From Subtercola endophyticus (GTDB taxonomy: Bacteria > Actinomycetota > Actinomycetes > Actinomycetales > Microbacteriaceae), in contig NZ_CP087997.1 of the NCBI RefSeq assembly GCF_021044565.1, positions 186,001 through 250,000 on the forward strand: a DNA stretch of 64,000 nucleotides, given 5' to 3'. Position 1 is the stretch's first letter. Each line of letters starts with the position of its first letter. The position numbers were made by a program, and so were the translations under genes. Positions 11,122 through 21,007 of this stretch are shown here, in pieces. The notes under the pieces are model-generated. The model ran no database searches. It had not been told where the DNA came from and saw nothing but the letters and a program-made list of their open reading frames with translations.

Positions 11122-11544
11122 CTACGGCGTCCAGCCGTACCAGGCCCCGTTGAGGGGAAAGATGTGCCATGCCCCCGTGCACACCACGCCGGCAGGGTCG
11201 ACCGATTGCGGCCACCACGTCTCGTCGAGCCCCGCCGTCGTGTTCTGTTTGACGGTCGGGTCACTGCCGGCAGCACAGGGGGTGTACTGAATCGGCGTGG
11301 CCCCGGGGCTGAACGTCAGAATGGTGGCGTTCTTCGTCTCGTCGGTCTTGATTCGAATGTTCGTGGCATCGGCGGGAACCCACGACGGAAGCGCCACGGC
11401 ACCCGTGACGCCCGCCGCGTCGGCGGGTGAGGCGTAGATAGCCGCCTGGAACGGCGGAGCGACGACGTTCGCGATGGCGCAGCCCGAGAACAAAGACGAT
11501 GCGGCAACGGCCAGCGACAGACTTACCAGCACACGTCGCTTCAC
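11122..11544 (-). CDS. Putative lipoprotein
   Basis: A 140-residue exported protein of unknown function. The N-terminus KRRVLVSLSLAVAASSLFSGC has the charged start, hydrophobic core and lipobox (LFSGC) of a lipoprotein signal peptide, so it should be anchored to the outer face of the membrane. The GTG start at 11544 overlaps the stop of the alkyltransferase-like gene (GTGA). Two later cysteines and several tryptophans near the end are the only other visible features. Confidence 0.75.
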   Translation of the reverse strand: MKRRVLVSLSLAVAASSLFSGCAIANVVAPPFQAAIYASPADAAGVTGAVALPSWVPADATNIRIKTDETKNATILTFSPGATPIQYTPCAAGSDPTVKQNTTAGLDETWWPQSVDPAGVVCTGAWHIFPLNGAWYGWTP

Positions 11545-11867
11545 AGATTCTCCGGTTTCCACATTGCCACAGCGTAGTCGACGCGGTAGCCCAAACCTGT
11601 AGACGAGCTTAGAAGCGGGGTGTGTTCGGCGTCGTAGTGCGGCCGGGCATCCGCTTCGAGGCCGCGGGGTGGATGCCCGCCGCTGCGTACCACGCGCCAC
11701 CAGGGATGACCCCCACCCGAACGCGCCATGACGGTGCCCACGGCTCTGGCGGCGCGCGACCCGAGCAGCGCTGCGACATCGCCGTAGCTCAGCACCTGGC
11801 CCGGTGGAATCGCGTCGACGATCTCGAGGACGAGCGCTCCGAAGTCGTCGGCGGGGGCGTCGGACAC
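11541..11867 (-). CDS. Alkyltransferase-like protein (MGMT family, no active Cys)
   Basis: A 108-residue protein matching the DNA-binding domain of O6-alkylguanine DNA alkyltransferases: IPPGQVLSYGDVAALLGS, then RAVGTVMA and the active-site segment. Where true alkyltransferases have PCHRV it has PWWRVV, with Trp56 in place of the acceptor Cys. This is the signature of ATL proteins, which bind alkylated guanine and flag it for nucleotide excision repair rather than repairing it. It sits between a GNAT gene (23-base gap) and a lipoprotein gene (4-base overlap). Confidence 0.88.
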   Translation of the reverse strand: MSDAPADDFGALVLEIVDAIPPGQVLSYGDVAALLGSRAARAVGTVMARSGGGHPWWRVVRSGGHPPRGLEADARPHYDAEHTPLLSSSTGLGYRVDYAVAMWKPENL

Positions 11868-11890
11868 GTGCGCGGGCTCAGGATCTCAGT

Positions 11891-12349
11891 TCAGAGGGTG
11901 AGTGCGGCGATCGTCTCGCCGAACTGGGTCTCGCCGATCGGAACGAAGCCGACCGCCAAGAAGAACGCCTCGGGGCCTTCGTCGCCGGGCTCGAACATCA
12001 CGGTCAGCCGATCGAAGCCGCGCGAACGCGCTTCGTCGGCCAGTGCCGTCACCGCGAACCGGCCGATTCCGCGGCCCTGTGCGGTCGCGGCGACGTTCAT
12101 GCGCCAGATGCAGCCGCGGAATTCGTCGTGCGGGCTGTCGGGGTCGAAGTTGCCCATGATGAAGCCGACGACCTCGTCGCCATCAAGAACGACCCGCGGC
12201 CATGCGGTCGACGGATTGACGTAGGCCTCGGCGATCGAATGCGACACGGGCGCGACGAACTGCTCTTGCCCGGGCTTCAACGTCAGCGTGTTGGCGGCAA
12301 CGATATTGCTAGCCGACAATTCTTCAAGTCTCAACTCAGCCATGATCAC
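11891..12349 (-). CDS. GNAT family N-acetyltransferase
   Basis: A 152-residue acetyltransferase with the acetyl-CoA loop QGRGIGRFAV at about 94-103 and a C-terminal FFLAVGFVPIGE beta-strand segment. The FVAPVSHSIAEAYVNPS start resembles spermidine/diamine acetyltransferase-type GNATs, but the substrate is not determinable. Two starts are possible, two codons apart (MIMAEL or MAEL). It is the first gene of a three-gene leftward operon with the ATL protein and the lipoprotein. Confidence 0.85.
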   Translation of the reverse strand: MIMAELRLEELSASNIVAANTLTLKPGQEQFVAPVSHSIAEAYVNPSTAWPRVVLDGDEVVGFIMGNFDPDSPHDEFRGCIWRMNVAATAQGRGIGRFAVTALADEARSRGFDRLTVMFEPGDEGPEAFFLAVGFVPIGETQFGETIAALTL

Positions 12350-12521
12350 AGGCTACTGGGCGGCGCTCGCAGGCGCCACAGGGTGAGCGTGTGCAACCTG
12401 TGGATCGGTGCAGAATCTGAGTGTCAAACTGTCTCTATGTCAAGATAGTTCTGAATGCGGGTAAGCTACTCCTTGGCTTTGTTTTCGGGCCCACGAGGCC
12501 CTTTCGCGGTAAGGAGATTGA

Positions 12522-13742
12522 ATGTCGAAAATCCATGTTGAGGGAACCGTCGTCGAGCTCGACGGAGACGAGATGACTCGCATCATCTGGCAGTCGATCA
12601 AAGACACGCTCATCTACCCGTACCTCGACATCAACCTCGAATATTACGACCTCGGCATCGAGCACCGCGACGCGACCAACGACCAGGTCACCGTCGATGC
12701 AGCGCTCGCCATTCAGAAGCACGGTGTCGGCGTAAAGTGCGCCACCATCACTCCCGACGAGGCCCGCGTCGAAGAGTTCGGCCTGAAGAAGATGTGGAAG
12801 AGCCCGAACGGCACCATCCGCAACATTCTCGGCGGCACCATCTTTCGTGAGCCCATCATCATCTCGAACATCCCGCGCCTGGTGCCCGGCTGGAACAAGC
12901 CGATCATCGTCGGCCGTCACGCGTTCGGCGACCAGTACAAGGCCACCGACTTCCGCTTCGAAGGCAAAGGCACGCTGACCATCTCGTTCCAGCCCGAAGA
13001 AGGCAGTGACGCCGAGCCACAGTCGTTCGAGGTCTTCCAGTCGCCCGGTTCGGGTGTGGCCATGGCCATGTACAACCTCGACGACTCGATTCGCGACTTC
13101 GCCCGCGCCTCGCTGAGCTACGGCCTGAACCGCAAGTACCCGGTGTACCTGTCCACCAAGAACACCATCTTGAAGGCCTACGACGGCCGTTTCAAAGACC
13201 TCTTTCAGGAGGTCTTCGACGACGAGTTCGCTGCCGCTTTCGCCGAGGCGGGCATCACCTACGAGCACCGTCTCATCGACGACATGGTCGCTGCGGCGCT
13301 CAAGTGGGAGGGCGGCTACGTCTGGGCCGCGAAGAACTACGACGGCGACGTGCAGAGCGACACCGTGGCGCAGGGCTTCGGCTCGCTCGGCCTCATGACG
13401 AGCGTGCTCTTCACCCCCGACGGCAAGACCGTCGAGGCCGAGGCCGCTCACGGCACCGTGACCCGGCACTACCGCCAGCACCAGGCGGGCAAGCCCACGT
13501 CGACCAACCCGATCGCCTCGATCTACGCCTGGACCCGCGGGCTTGCCCACCGCGCGAAGCTCGACGACAACGCCGAGCTGGCGACCTTCGCCGAGACGCT
13601 CGAAGACGTCGTCATCAAGACGGTCGAGTCGGGTGCCATGACGAAAGACCTCGCGTTGCTCGTCGGGCCTGACCAGAAGTGGCAGACCACGGAGGAGTTC
13701 CTCGCGACGCTCACCGAGAACCTCGCGACGCGGCTGAGCTGA
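12522..13742 (+). CDS. icd: Isocitrate dehydrogenase, NADP-dependent
   Basis: A 406-residue homodimeric (eukaryote-like subfamily) isocitrate dehydrogenase, oxidising isocitrate to 2-oxoglutarate. Recognisable segments are [19 protein letters not shown] at the start, [20 protein letters not shown] (substrate serine in SPNGT), [30 protein letters not shown] and the cofactor region [14 protein letters not shown]. An AAGGAGA ribosome site precedes the ATG. The 172-base upstream gap is divergent with the GNAT operon and contains a repeated TGTCAA at 12422 and 12439, but no clear promoter call is possible. Confidence 0.97.
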   Translation: MSKIHVEGTVVELDGDEMTRIIWQSIKDTLIYPYLDINLEYYDLGIEHRDATNDQVTVDAALAIQKHGVGVKCATITPDEARVEEFGLKKMWKSPNGTIRNILGGTIFREPIIISNIPRLVPGWNKPIIVGRHAFGDQYKATDFRFEGKGTLTISFQPEEGSDAEPQSFEVFQSPGSGVAMAMYNLDDSIRDFARASLSYGLNRKYPVYLSTKNTILKAYDGRFKDLFQEVFDDEFAAAFAEAGITYEHRLIDDMVAAALKWEGGYVWAAKNYDGDVQSDTVAQGFGSLGLMTSVLFTPDGKTVEAEAAHGTVTRHYRQHQAGKPTSTNPIASIYAWTRGLAHRAKLDDNAELATFAETLEDVVIKTVESGAMTKDLALLVGPDQKWQTTEEFLATLTENLATRLS

Positions 13743-13764
13743 TTCGCTAGCCGCGCTGGCATCG

Positions 13765-14940
13765 TCAGCGCGCAGGTACGAATTCCGTCTGGGTCACCGG
13801 TTCGCCGGCGGCCCAGACGCGTTTAACGGCCCAGTTCTCGTCGAGCAGAACGGCGTCAGAAGCGTATCCGGGTGCGAGGTAGCCGAAGCGGGCATCCAGT
13901 CTCAGGGCCCGGGCCGGTGACGCGGTGACCGCCCGTACCGCGAGCACGGGGTCGACGCCGGAGTCGACGATGGCCGAGCGCAGGGCAGCATCTTGCGTCA
14001 GCGTCGAGCCCGCGATGGTCGGCGTGCCGACAACCGTTGCTCGGCCGCCGACGACCGATACGCTCAGATCGCCGAGGGTGTACTCGCCATCCGGTGCCCC
14101 CGCGGCAGCCATGGCGTCGGTCACGAGAACAATCCGCTGGGGGGCGGCGTAGAACGCCAGGGCGGCGACCTGCGGATGCACGTGAACTCCGTCGAGAATG
14201 AGTTCGATGGCGACCCGAGGGTCGTCGAGCGCCGCGGTCACCGGCCCCGGTTCGCGATGGTGGATGCCCGGCATCGCGTTGAAGGCGTGCGTGAGCATCG
14301 TGGCACCGCGGTCGAACGCCTGCCTCGCGAGATCGAATCCCGCCTCGGTGTGGCCGATCGCGACGACGACGTCGGCGTCGGCCAGCTGTTCGATAGCGTC
14401 GAGCGCGCCGGGCAGCTCAGGAGCGATGGTCAGCTGCCGCAGGGTTCCTCGTGCAGAGTCGAGCAGGCTCGAGATCTCGCCCGGGTCGGGGGAGCGCAGG
14501 TACTCGGGGTTGTGAGCGCCTCGGCGCCCTGGCGCGAGAAAGGGGCCTTCGAGGTGCGAGCCGAGGATGAGCCCATCGGTCTCGGTCAGGTGAGCGATGA
14601 TGCCGAGGTTCGTGCGCAAGACATCGTGCGGGCTCGCCACGAGACTGATCACCGACCGAGTGGTGCCGTGCGCCCGATGCACCGCAACCGCTCCGCGAAT
14701 CGCGTCGGCACCGTCGTCGAAGGCGAACCCGCCTCCGCCGTGACCGTGCACGTCGATGAAGCCGGGGGTGAGCATCCCCCCGTCGGCGTCGAGCACGCTC
14801 GCACCGGGTGCTGTCGCCCAGCCCTGCCAGCCCCGCCCGGTACCCGCGGCGAGAACGGTGTGCTCGCCCAGGGCGACCCAGAAGTCGTCGACGATTCCGT
14901 CGGCGTCGACTTTCGTCGCGCTGTGGATGACGACGCTCAC
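13765..14940 (-). CDS. nagA: N-acetylglucosamine-6-phosphate deacetylase
   Basis: A 391-residue amidohydrolase-superfamily enzyme that deacetylates GlcNAc-6-phosphate in aminosugar recycling or chitin use. Metal and active-site motifs are visible: GFIDVHGHGGGGF, the glutamate in SHLEGPFLAP, HAFNAMPGIHHREPG, and the catalytic Asp in LVTDAMAAAGAPDG. The GTG start at 14940 overlaps the stop of the upstream yrdB-like gene by 4 bases (GTGA). No nagB or PTS gene is next to it in this window. Confidence 0.93.
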   Translation of the reverse strand: MSVVIHSATKVDADGIVDDFWVALGEHTVLAAGTGRGWQGWATAPGASVLDADGGMLTPGFIDVHGHGGGGFAFDDGADAIRGAVAVHRAHGTTRSVISLVASPHDVLRTNLGIIAHLTETDGLILGSHLEGPFLAPGRRGAHNPEYLRSPDPGEISSLLDSARGTLRQLTIAPELPGALDAIEQLADADVVVAIGHTEAGFDLARQAFDRGATMLTHAFNAMPGIHHREPGPVTAALDDPRVAIELILDGVHVHPQVAALAFYAAPQRIVLVTDAMAAAGAPDGEYTLGDLSVSVVGGRATVVGTPTIAGSTLTQDAALRSAIVDSGVDPVLAVRAVTASPARALRLDARFGYLAPGYASDAVLLDENWAVKRVWAAGEPVTQTEFVPAR

Positions 14941-15293
14941 GCGAATTCCTTGCGGCCCGAGATGACGCCGGTCACCACGGCGAGCACACCGAACACGATC
15001 GCGACGAGCCACTGGCCCATCACGAGCCAGGCAAGCGCCGCGGATCCCATGATGACAATCTCGACGAGCGCCTTGCCGAACGGATCGATGCGGATCACGG
15101 CCTTAGGCGAACGGAAGAGGCCCCACAGCACGATGGCGAACAACGGTGCGCCGATTCCGAACACGACGTTCAAGAACGGCGGCCACGCCACGAAGCCCCA
15201 AAGCCCGAGAGTGAAGAAAGCGAACAGCTCCAGCAGAAACCGAAGAACGTCGAGGGGGCCGATTCGCACGGGTTGGGTGGCTTGCTCATTCAC
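14937..15293 (-). CDS. YrdB-like membrane protein (DUF2568)
   Basis: A 118-residue protein with four hydrophobic segments and the DVLRFLLELFAFFTLGLWGF opening typical of the YrdB/DUF2568 family, whose function is unknown. The GTG start at 15293 gives the family's usual length. Longer in-frame sequence upstream runs into the divergent MFS gene and is not credible. It is translationally coupled to nagA. Confidence 0.8.
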   Translation of the reverse strand: MNEQATQPVRIGPLDVLRFLLELFAFFTLGLWGFVAWPPFLNVVFGIGAPLFAIVLWGLFRSPKAVIRIDPFGKALVEIVIMGSAALAWLVMGQWLVAIVFGVLAVVTGVISGRKEFA

Positions 15294-15428
15294 GAATGCA
15301 ATGCTACTTGCACCCCTGCCGCTCGCGTCGCCGTTGCGGTACGATTGAGTTTGGCTGACGGATATCGTGCGGCCCCGGGCGTACTGACGAACCAGTGCCT
15401 GCCGCTTCGCCCAGAACTGGTTTCTCTC

Positions 15429-16883
15429 GTGACGACTACCGTCAAAGCCCCTTCGACCCCTGTTAAGCCCCGATTCCCCTACGCCGGACTCTTCATTCTC
15501 GCCATCGCTGTCTTCATCAGCGTGACAGCCGAGATGATGCCGACCGGCCTGCTTCCGCTCATGAGCGCTGAACTCGGCGTCGGCGAGGCTCAGATCGGCT
15601 TGCTGGTCACCTTCTTCGCCCTGTCGGTGGTGATCACGAGTGTTCCGCTCGTCGCCCTGACTCGCCGCTTCTCGAGACACAGCCTCATCGTGGTGGTGCT
15701 GTTGGTCGTTTCGGCGGCCGCACTGTTCTCGGCGCTCGCCCCGAGTTACCCGTGGCTTGTCGGTGCTCGTCTGCTGGGCGGAGTCGCGCACGGACTCTTC
15801 TGGGCCGTGGTCGGCGCGTACTCCGCACACTTGGTGCCCAAGGAGTACATCGGCCGTGCGGTCGCCGTCGTCACCTCGGGTGGCACGCTGGCGCTCGTTT
15901 TCGGTGTTCCGCTGGCGACCGTCGCGGGGCAGAACTTCGGGTGGCGCGCGCCCTTCGCCACCCTCGCTGTGCTCGGCGTCTGCGCGGCGTTTCTGATTCT
16001 GCGCTTTCTGCCGCGCGTCAACACCCCCGAGCTGTCGAAGCGAACCGCGGGGTCACCGGCGGATGCTCGCCCGGCGCAGCAGCGCGGCAAGCGCCGAATC
16101 GACCCGACGATCGCCGGTGTCGTACTGATCTGTGTCACGACGGCGGTCATCATGGTGGGCCACTACTCGCTCTACACCTATATCGCGCCCTTCTTGACGA
16201 CGTGGGTCGGGGTGCCGGCCGACCACGTCGGCGCAGCGCTTTTCGCTAACGGACTGGGCGGAGCGCTGGGGCTCGTGCTCGTGGCCGTGTTCTTCGGCAA
16301 GCGCCCGATGCTCGGCATCGTGATCGGCGTGGTGACGACGGCGGTCGCCGTCACGGTGATGGCCTTCGTCTCTCCGACCGTCGAGATCGCGATTGGCGCG
16401 TTCGTGCTCTGGGGCGCTGCGGGCGGTCTGCTGCCGTCGCTGTTGCAGGCGCGCCTTCTGCATGTCGCTTCGGCGCGCATCCGCGACACCGCGACCGCGT
16501 TCTTCTCCACGTCGTTCAACGTCGGCATCGCGTCTGGCGCCGTGCTCGGCGGCGCTCTGCTCACAAACGTCGGGCTGTGGTCGCTGCCGCTGGCTTACCT
16601 CGTTCTGCTGGGTGTCGGCCTCGGACTGCTCGTCTGGTCGGCCCTGGGGGCTCACCGACGCCGCGGTGCGGGTGCTGTGCCCCTCGCCGACAGCCCAGCC
16701 CTCGCCGACAGCGACAACGCCGTGGCGCGTGGCGAATTCGTCGGAGTCGGTTTCGCCGCCGAGGGATTCACCGGGCTCGATGATGCTCCGGCTTCCGAGG
16801 CTTCCGAGTCTCACGTGGCAGGGGCGAAGGTCACGCTGACCGATTTCTCTGGCCCGAAGCGGCCCGCAGACGAATCGCTGTAA
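15429..16883 (+). CDS. MFS transporter (DHA1-type exporter)
   Basis: A 484-residue major facilitator protein with about twelve membrane segments, opening with FPYAGLFILAIAVFISVTAEM and followed by GLLPLMSAELGVGEAQIGLL, typical of sugar/drug efflux DHA1 permeases. The GTG at 15429 begins just before the first helix and I prefer it to upstream in-frame starts that overlap the divergent yrdB. A polar tail of about 60 residues follows the last helix, and its coding end overlaps the end of the opposite-strand sigma gene by 73 bases. The substrate is unknown. Confidence 0.88.
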   Translation: MTTTVKAPSTPVKPRFPYAGLFILAIAVFISVTAEMMPTGLLPLMSAELGVGEAQIGLLVTFFALSVVITSVPLVALTRRFSRHSLIVVVLLVVSAAALFSALAPSYPWLVGARLLGGVAHGLFWAVVGAYSAHLVPKEYIGRAVAVVTSGGTLALVFGVPLATVAGQNFGWRAPFATLAVLGVCAAFLILRFLPRVNTPELSKRTAGSPADARPAQQRGKRRIDPTIAGVVLICVTTAVIMVGHYSLYTYIAPFLTTWVGVPADHVGAALFANGLGGALGLVLVAVFFGKRPMLGIVIGVVTTAVAVTVMAFVSPTVEIAIGAFVLWGAAGGLLPSLLQARLLHVASARIRDTATAFFSTSFNVGIASGAVLGGALLTNVGLWSLPLAYLVLLGVGLGLLVWSALGAHRRRGAGAVPLADSPALADSDNAVARGEFVGVGFAAEGFTGLDDAPASEASESHVAGAKVTLTDFSGPKRPADESL

Positions 16884-19444
16884 CGAACCGAGATGGTCAC
16901 CGGGCCGGCCGAGGTCGTATCGGGCAGCCTGAGCTGAACCGACGCGTTGCCGTCGGAATTCAGCGGCAGCCCGGTGGCTGCGCTGACACCATCGACGATC
17001 ACGTCGAAGAACGATTGAGCGTCGCCAGACGCGGCCAAGACGTAATCCACGTCGTCGAGTGTCGCGCCTGCCGTCGGCGACAGGATTCTGATGTCGTCGA
17101 GCACGACGGCCGTGCTCGACGTCGCGGCTGAAGCCACGCCCGCGTCGGAGACCTGGCGTACCGCGAGCCGATGGGTTCCGAACCCGAGTCCGGGAAAATC
17201 GCGCAGGCCGAAAGACCCCGAACCGTCTGCCACGGTCTGAGCTACCACCTCGGCGCCGACCGCCGTCTGATCGACGACCTCGACAGTCGCGCCAGGATTC
17301 GCTGTGCCCGCGAGGATCGGGTACAGCTGATTGTTCTCATCGAGCGTGAATTGCGCCTGCGGAGGTTGCGGCGCCTCGTCTGTCGGCGGAGGGGTCGTGG
17401 GTGGCGCAGTCGGCGGCGCGGTCGGCGGTGGTGAAGTGGGTGGTGGAGATGTCGGCGGTGCCGTTGGCGGCACAGTCGGCGGCACTGACGGCGGTGGAGA
17501 CGTCGGCGGTGGGGACGCTGGGGGTGACGCGGGCGGCGGTGATGCAGGCGGGGGAGACGTCGGCGGCGAGGTCGGCGTAGAGCCACCGCCCGGTTGAGTG
17601 CTCGCGCCTCCGTTCGTCGGTGACGACTGCGTCGGATCGCCTCCCGCAGTGCCTGTGCCGGAGCCCGATGACCCTGATCCGGACGACCCTGACCCGGACG
17701 ACCCTGACCCGGACGACCCCGACTCGGACGACCCTGACCCGGACGTGCCCGCGCCCGAGTGCGCAGACTGGCCACCCGCGCCCGACCCGGCGCCGTCGGC
17801 TGTGGTGTTCGCGGCGGCCTGTGCGGCGGCGGCTGCGGCCTGCGCGGCTGTCGCGGCCGCCGCTTGCGCAGTTGCCTCGGCGGCGGCCTGTGCGGCAGCC
17901 GTGCGAGCCGCGGCACCGGGCTTAGGCGCACCGTACAGCGCATTCGCGTCGAACTGTCGTTCACCACCCGAGGATTGCGCGGCCGCCACCTCGGAGATCG
18001 GGGTCGTCGCGGTGTGACTCGCCAGCGGACCGAGCACAAACGCGGCACCGATGGCTGCCGCTACGGCGAGCCCGATGCCCGCCAGCACACCCGGCGACGG
18101 CATGATCGAGGGAACGTTCGCCGGGGTGGGCATGCGGCCAACCGCGCGGTCGACGGGCGCTGCGGTGGCGGCGTGGCTCCCAGCGCGGCTAGCCGCTCGG
18201 CCGGCAGCGTGGCTCGCGGAGTGGCCTGCGGCGTGACTCGCGGAGTGGCCCGCGGCGCGACTCGCAGTGTCTCCACCGACAGCATTCGCATCGTGGATGG
18301 GTTCAGGGCCGCTGCTGCCGAGGGAGTGCGAGGTGTTCGAGTGGGTGTTGAACGCCTGCTGCATCTTGGCGGCGGCGTCGGCGCCAACCGGAGCGGAGCC
18401 GCCGCTGACGACCGAAGCGGACCCCGCCGCACCCGACCCCGCCGCACCCGACCCCGCCGCACCCGATCCCGCCCCGCCGGTGCCGACCGAGGCCGACCCC
18501 GCCGCACCCGATCCCGCCCCGCCGGTGCCGACCGAGGCCGACCCCGCCCCACCCGCGACGACAGAGCCCGACCCGGCCCCACCGGGGCCCACTCCACTCG
18601 CCAACGCGCCCAGCGTCGCGGCCGAAGCGCTGCTGCCGCCCTGCAGCCACACCGTGTAGGCGAGCGCACCGGCGATACCGGCCGCGAGCGGCAGCATCAC
18701 CAGAGCGAGCCGCGACCCGATGTCTTTGGCCTCTTCTTCGACAATGGTGCACGACGGGCACCCGGCCAGGTGCGCCTCGACACGTTTCGACTCGCGCGGG
18801 CCGAGACTGCCGCGGGTGTACGAACCGAGCTTTTCGATGACCGCCGCGCACTCGGTATCGGCCGAGCGAACCAGATGAGCCTGAATCCATGCCTGGCGCA
18901 GGCCCTCTCGAGCGCGGAAGGTCAGCGCCGACACCGCGTTCGACGTCATGCCGAGCAGCGGTGAGATCTCTTGCGACGAGAGCTGCTCGACCTCGCTGTA
19001 CCAGAGTGCCTCTTGCCAGCGGGTCGGCAGCGAGCGAAAAGCCTGTGCGGTGAGGCTCTTGTCGAGGGCCAGCAGAGTCTCGGAGTCTTCTGACGAGGGG
19101 TCGGCCAGGGCATCCAGTTCGTCGCTCGCGTCGACGATGCTGGCCTTGCGCCACTGCATGGCCACGTTGCGGATGGTGCTGAACAGGTACGGCCGGAACG
19201 CCGCCGTGGGCCCGCCGCCGCCCTTGATGGCCTGCAGAACTTTTGCGAAGCTCTCGGCGACGACGTCGTCGGGGTCGAGGGCGTAGCTGCGGGCGACCGT
19301 GCGGCCGGCTCGAGAGTGCCGGTTCCACAGCTCGCCGAAGGCGCGCGAGTCGCCTTCGCGGGTGCGTTGCACCAGCTCGAGATCGCTCGGGCCGTTCTCG
19401 TCGCCGAGCACCGCGTGCGCGCCGACCGGCCCTTCGTTGGTCAC
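16811..19444 (-). CDS. ECF sigma factor fused to zinc finger, membrane and Ig-like domains
   Basis: An 877-residue mosaic. Residues 20-190 are an ECF sigma factor: region 2 (DLELVQRTREGDSRAFGELW, AESFAKVLQAI) and region 4 (LPTRWQEALWYSEVEQLSSQEI, GMTSNAVSALTFRAREGLRQ). Residues 199-232 form an anti-sigma-type zinc finger (Cys199, His225, Cys229, Cys232). A membrane segment lies at about 245-267 and a second hydrophobic stretch at about 451-475. Between and after them are Gly/Ala/Ser repeats (280-350), Ala-His-Ser repeats (395-425), an Ala-rich stretch (510-547), Ser-Gly repeats (560-600) and a Pro-rich linker (625-690). Residues 700-877 look like two Ig-like beta domains. It appears to be a sigma factor held at the membrane by its own anti-sigma part; ECF families with such C-terminal extensions are known in actinobacteria. 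The target is unknown. Confidence 0.85.
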   Translation of the reverse strand: MTNEGPVGAHAVLGDENGPSDLELVQRTREGDSRAFGELWNRHSRAGRTVARSYALDPDDVVAESFAKVLQAIKGGGGPTAAFRPYLFSTIRNVAMQWRKASIVDASDELDALADPSSEDSETLLALDKSLTAQAFRSLPTRWQEALWYSEVEQLSSQEISPLLGMTSNAVSALTFRAREGLRQAWIQAHLVRSADTECAAVIEKLGSYTRGSLGPRESKRVEAHLAGCPSCTIVEEEAKDIGSRLALVMLPLAAGIAGALAYTVWLQGGSSASAATLGALASGVGPGGAGSGSVVAGGAGSASVGTGGAGSGAAGSASVGTGGAGSGAAGSGAAGSGAAGSASVVSGGSAPVGADAAAKMQQAFNTHSNTSHSLGSSGPEPIHDANAVGGDTASRAAGHSASHAAGHSASHAAGRAASRAGSHAATAAPVDRAVGRMPTPANVPSIMPSPGVLAGIGLAVAAAIGAAFVLGPLASHTATTPISEVAAAQSSGGERQFDANALYGAPKPGAAARTAAAQAAAEATAQAAAATAAQAAAAAAQAAANTTADGAGSGAGGQSAHSGAGTSGSGSSESGSSGSGSSGSGSSGSGSSGSGTGTAGGDPTQSSPTNGGASTQPGGGSTPTSPPTSPPPASPPPASPPASPPPTSPPPSVPPTVPPTAPPTSPPPTSPPPTAPPTAPPTTPPPTDEAPQPPQAQFTLDENNQLYPILAGTANPGATVEVVDQTAVGAEVVAQTVADGSGSFGLRDFPGLGFGTHRLAVRQVSDAGVASAATSSTAVVLDDIRILSPTAGATLDDVDYVLAASGDAQSFFDVIVDGVSAATGLPLNSDGNASVQLRLPDTTSAGPVTISVRYSDSSAGRFGPEKSVSVTFAPAT

Positions 19445-19510
19445 GGGTGTACTGCCCTTCTAGAATCGGTCTTCGAGGTCTCGCTGCTCGCCGCTGACAT
19501 TTCGAGAAAT

Positions 19511-19521
19511 ATTCGACGAAT
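19511..19521 (-). promoter_or_regulatory. Small palindrome before the fused sigma gene
   Basis: ATTCG-A-CGAAT is an 11-base palindrome in an AT-rich patch about 70 bases before the fused sigma factor start. It may be part of its promoter or an operator. Evidence is only symmetry and position. Confidence 0.25.
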
Positions 19522-19564
19522 AGTGAATGATACTCACACCACGTGAGAAAAGCAACGCTGCTAT

Positions 19565-19650
19565 GCTGGCCTGGTCGCAACTGGCGTTCAGATGGTTACC
19601 ATCGGGAAGCGACTGACACGGATTCGGCCGCTCGCCTGGGTCGCTACGGA
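19565..19650 (+). ncRNA. ZTP (pfl) riboswitch before glyA
   Basis: The stretch contains the conserved pieces of the pfl/ZTP riboswitch in the correct order: GGTCGCAACTGGCG at 19573-19586, a small ATGGT/ACCAT hairpin (19592-19603), the core CGGGAAGCGAC at 19603-19613, then the 3' element GCCGCTCGCCTGGGT at 19627-19641. The C-rich 3' element can pair back to the core as the known pseudoknot. ZTP riboswitches sense the purine intermediate ZMP/ZTP, which builds up when 10-formyl-folate is short, and commonly control glyA, folate and purine genes. glyA starts about 40 bases further on. Confidence 0.85.
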
Positions 19651-19691
19651 ACCACCGCACCATTCCGTCCTGTCGAAACCAAGGAGTCACC

Positions 19692-20999
<1,308 letters not shown>

Positions 21000-21007
21000 T
21001 CGAAAAC

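Noticed and set aside
17598..18600. Regular GC repeats in the fused sigma gene as a CRISPR-like array
   Set aside because: The units are short, in frame, encode Ser-Gly and Gly-Ala repeats and lack unique spacers.
17598..18964. Plus-strand open frames rich in Asp-Pro or Arg opposite the fused sigma gene
   Set aside because: They mirror the Ser-Gly and Pro-rich repeats of the real gene and have no independent protein-like features.
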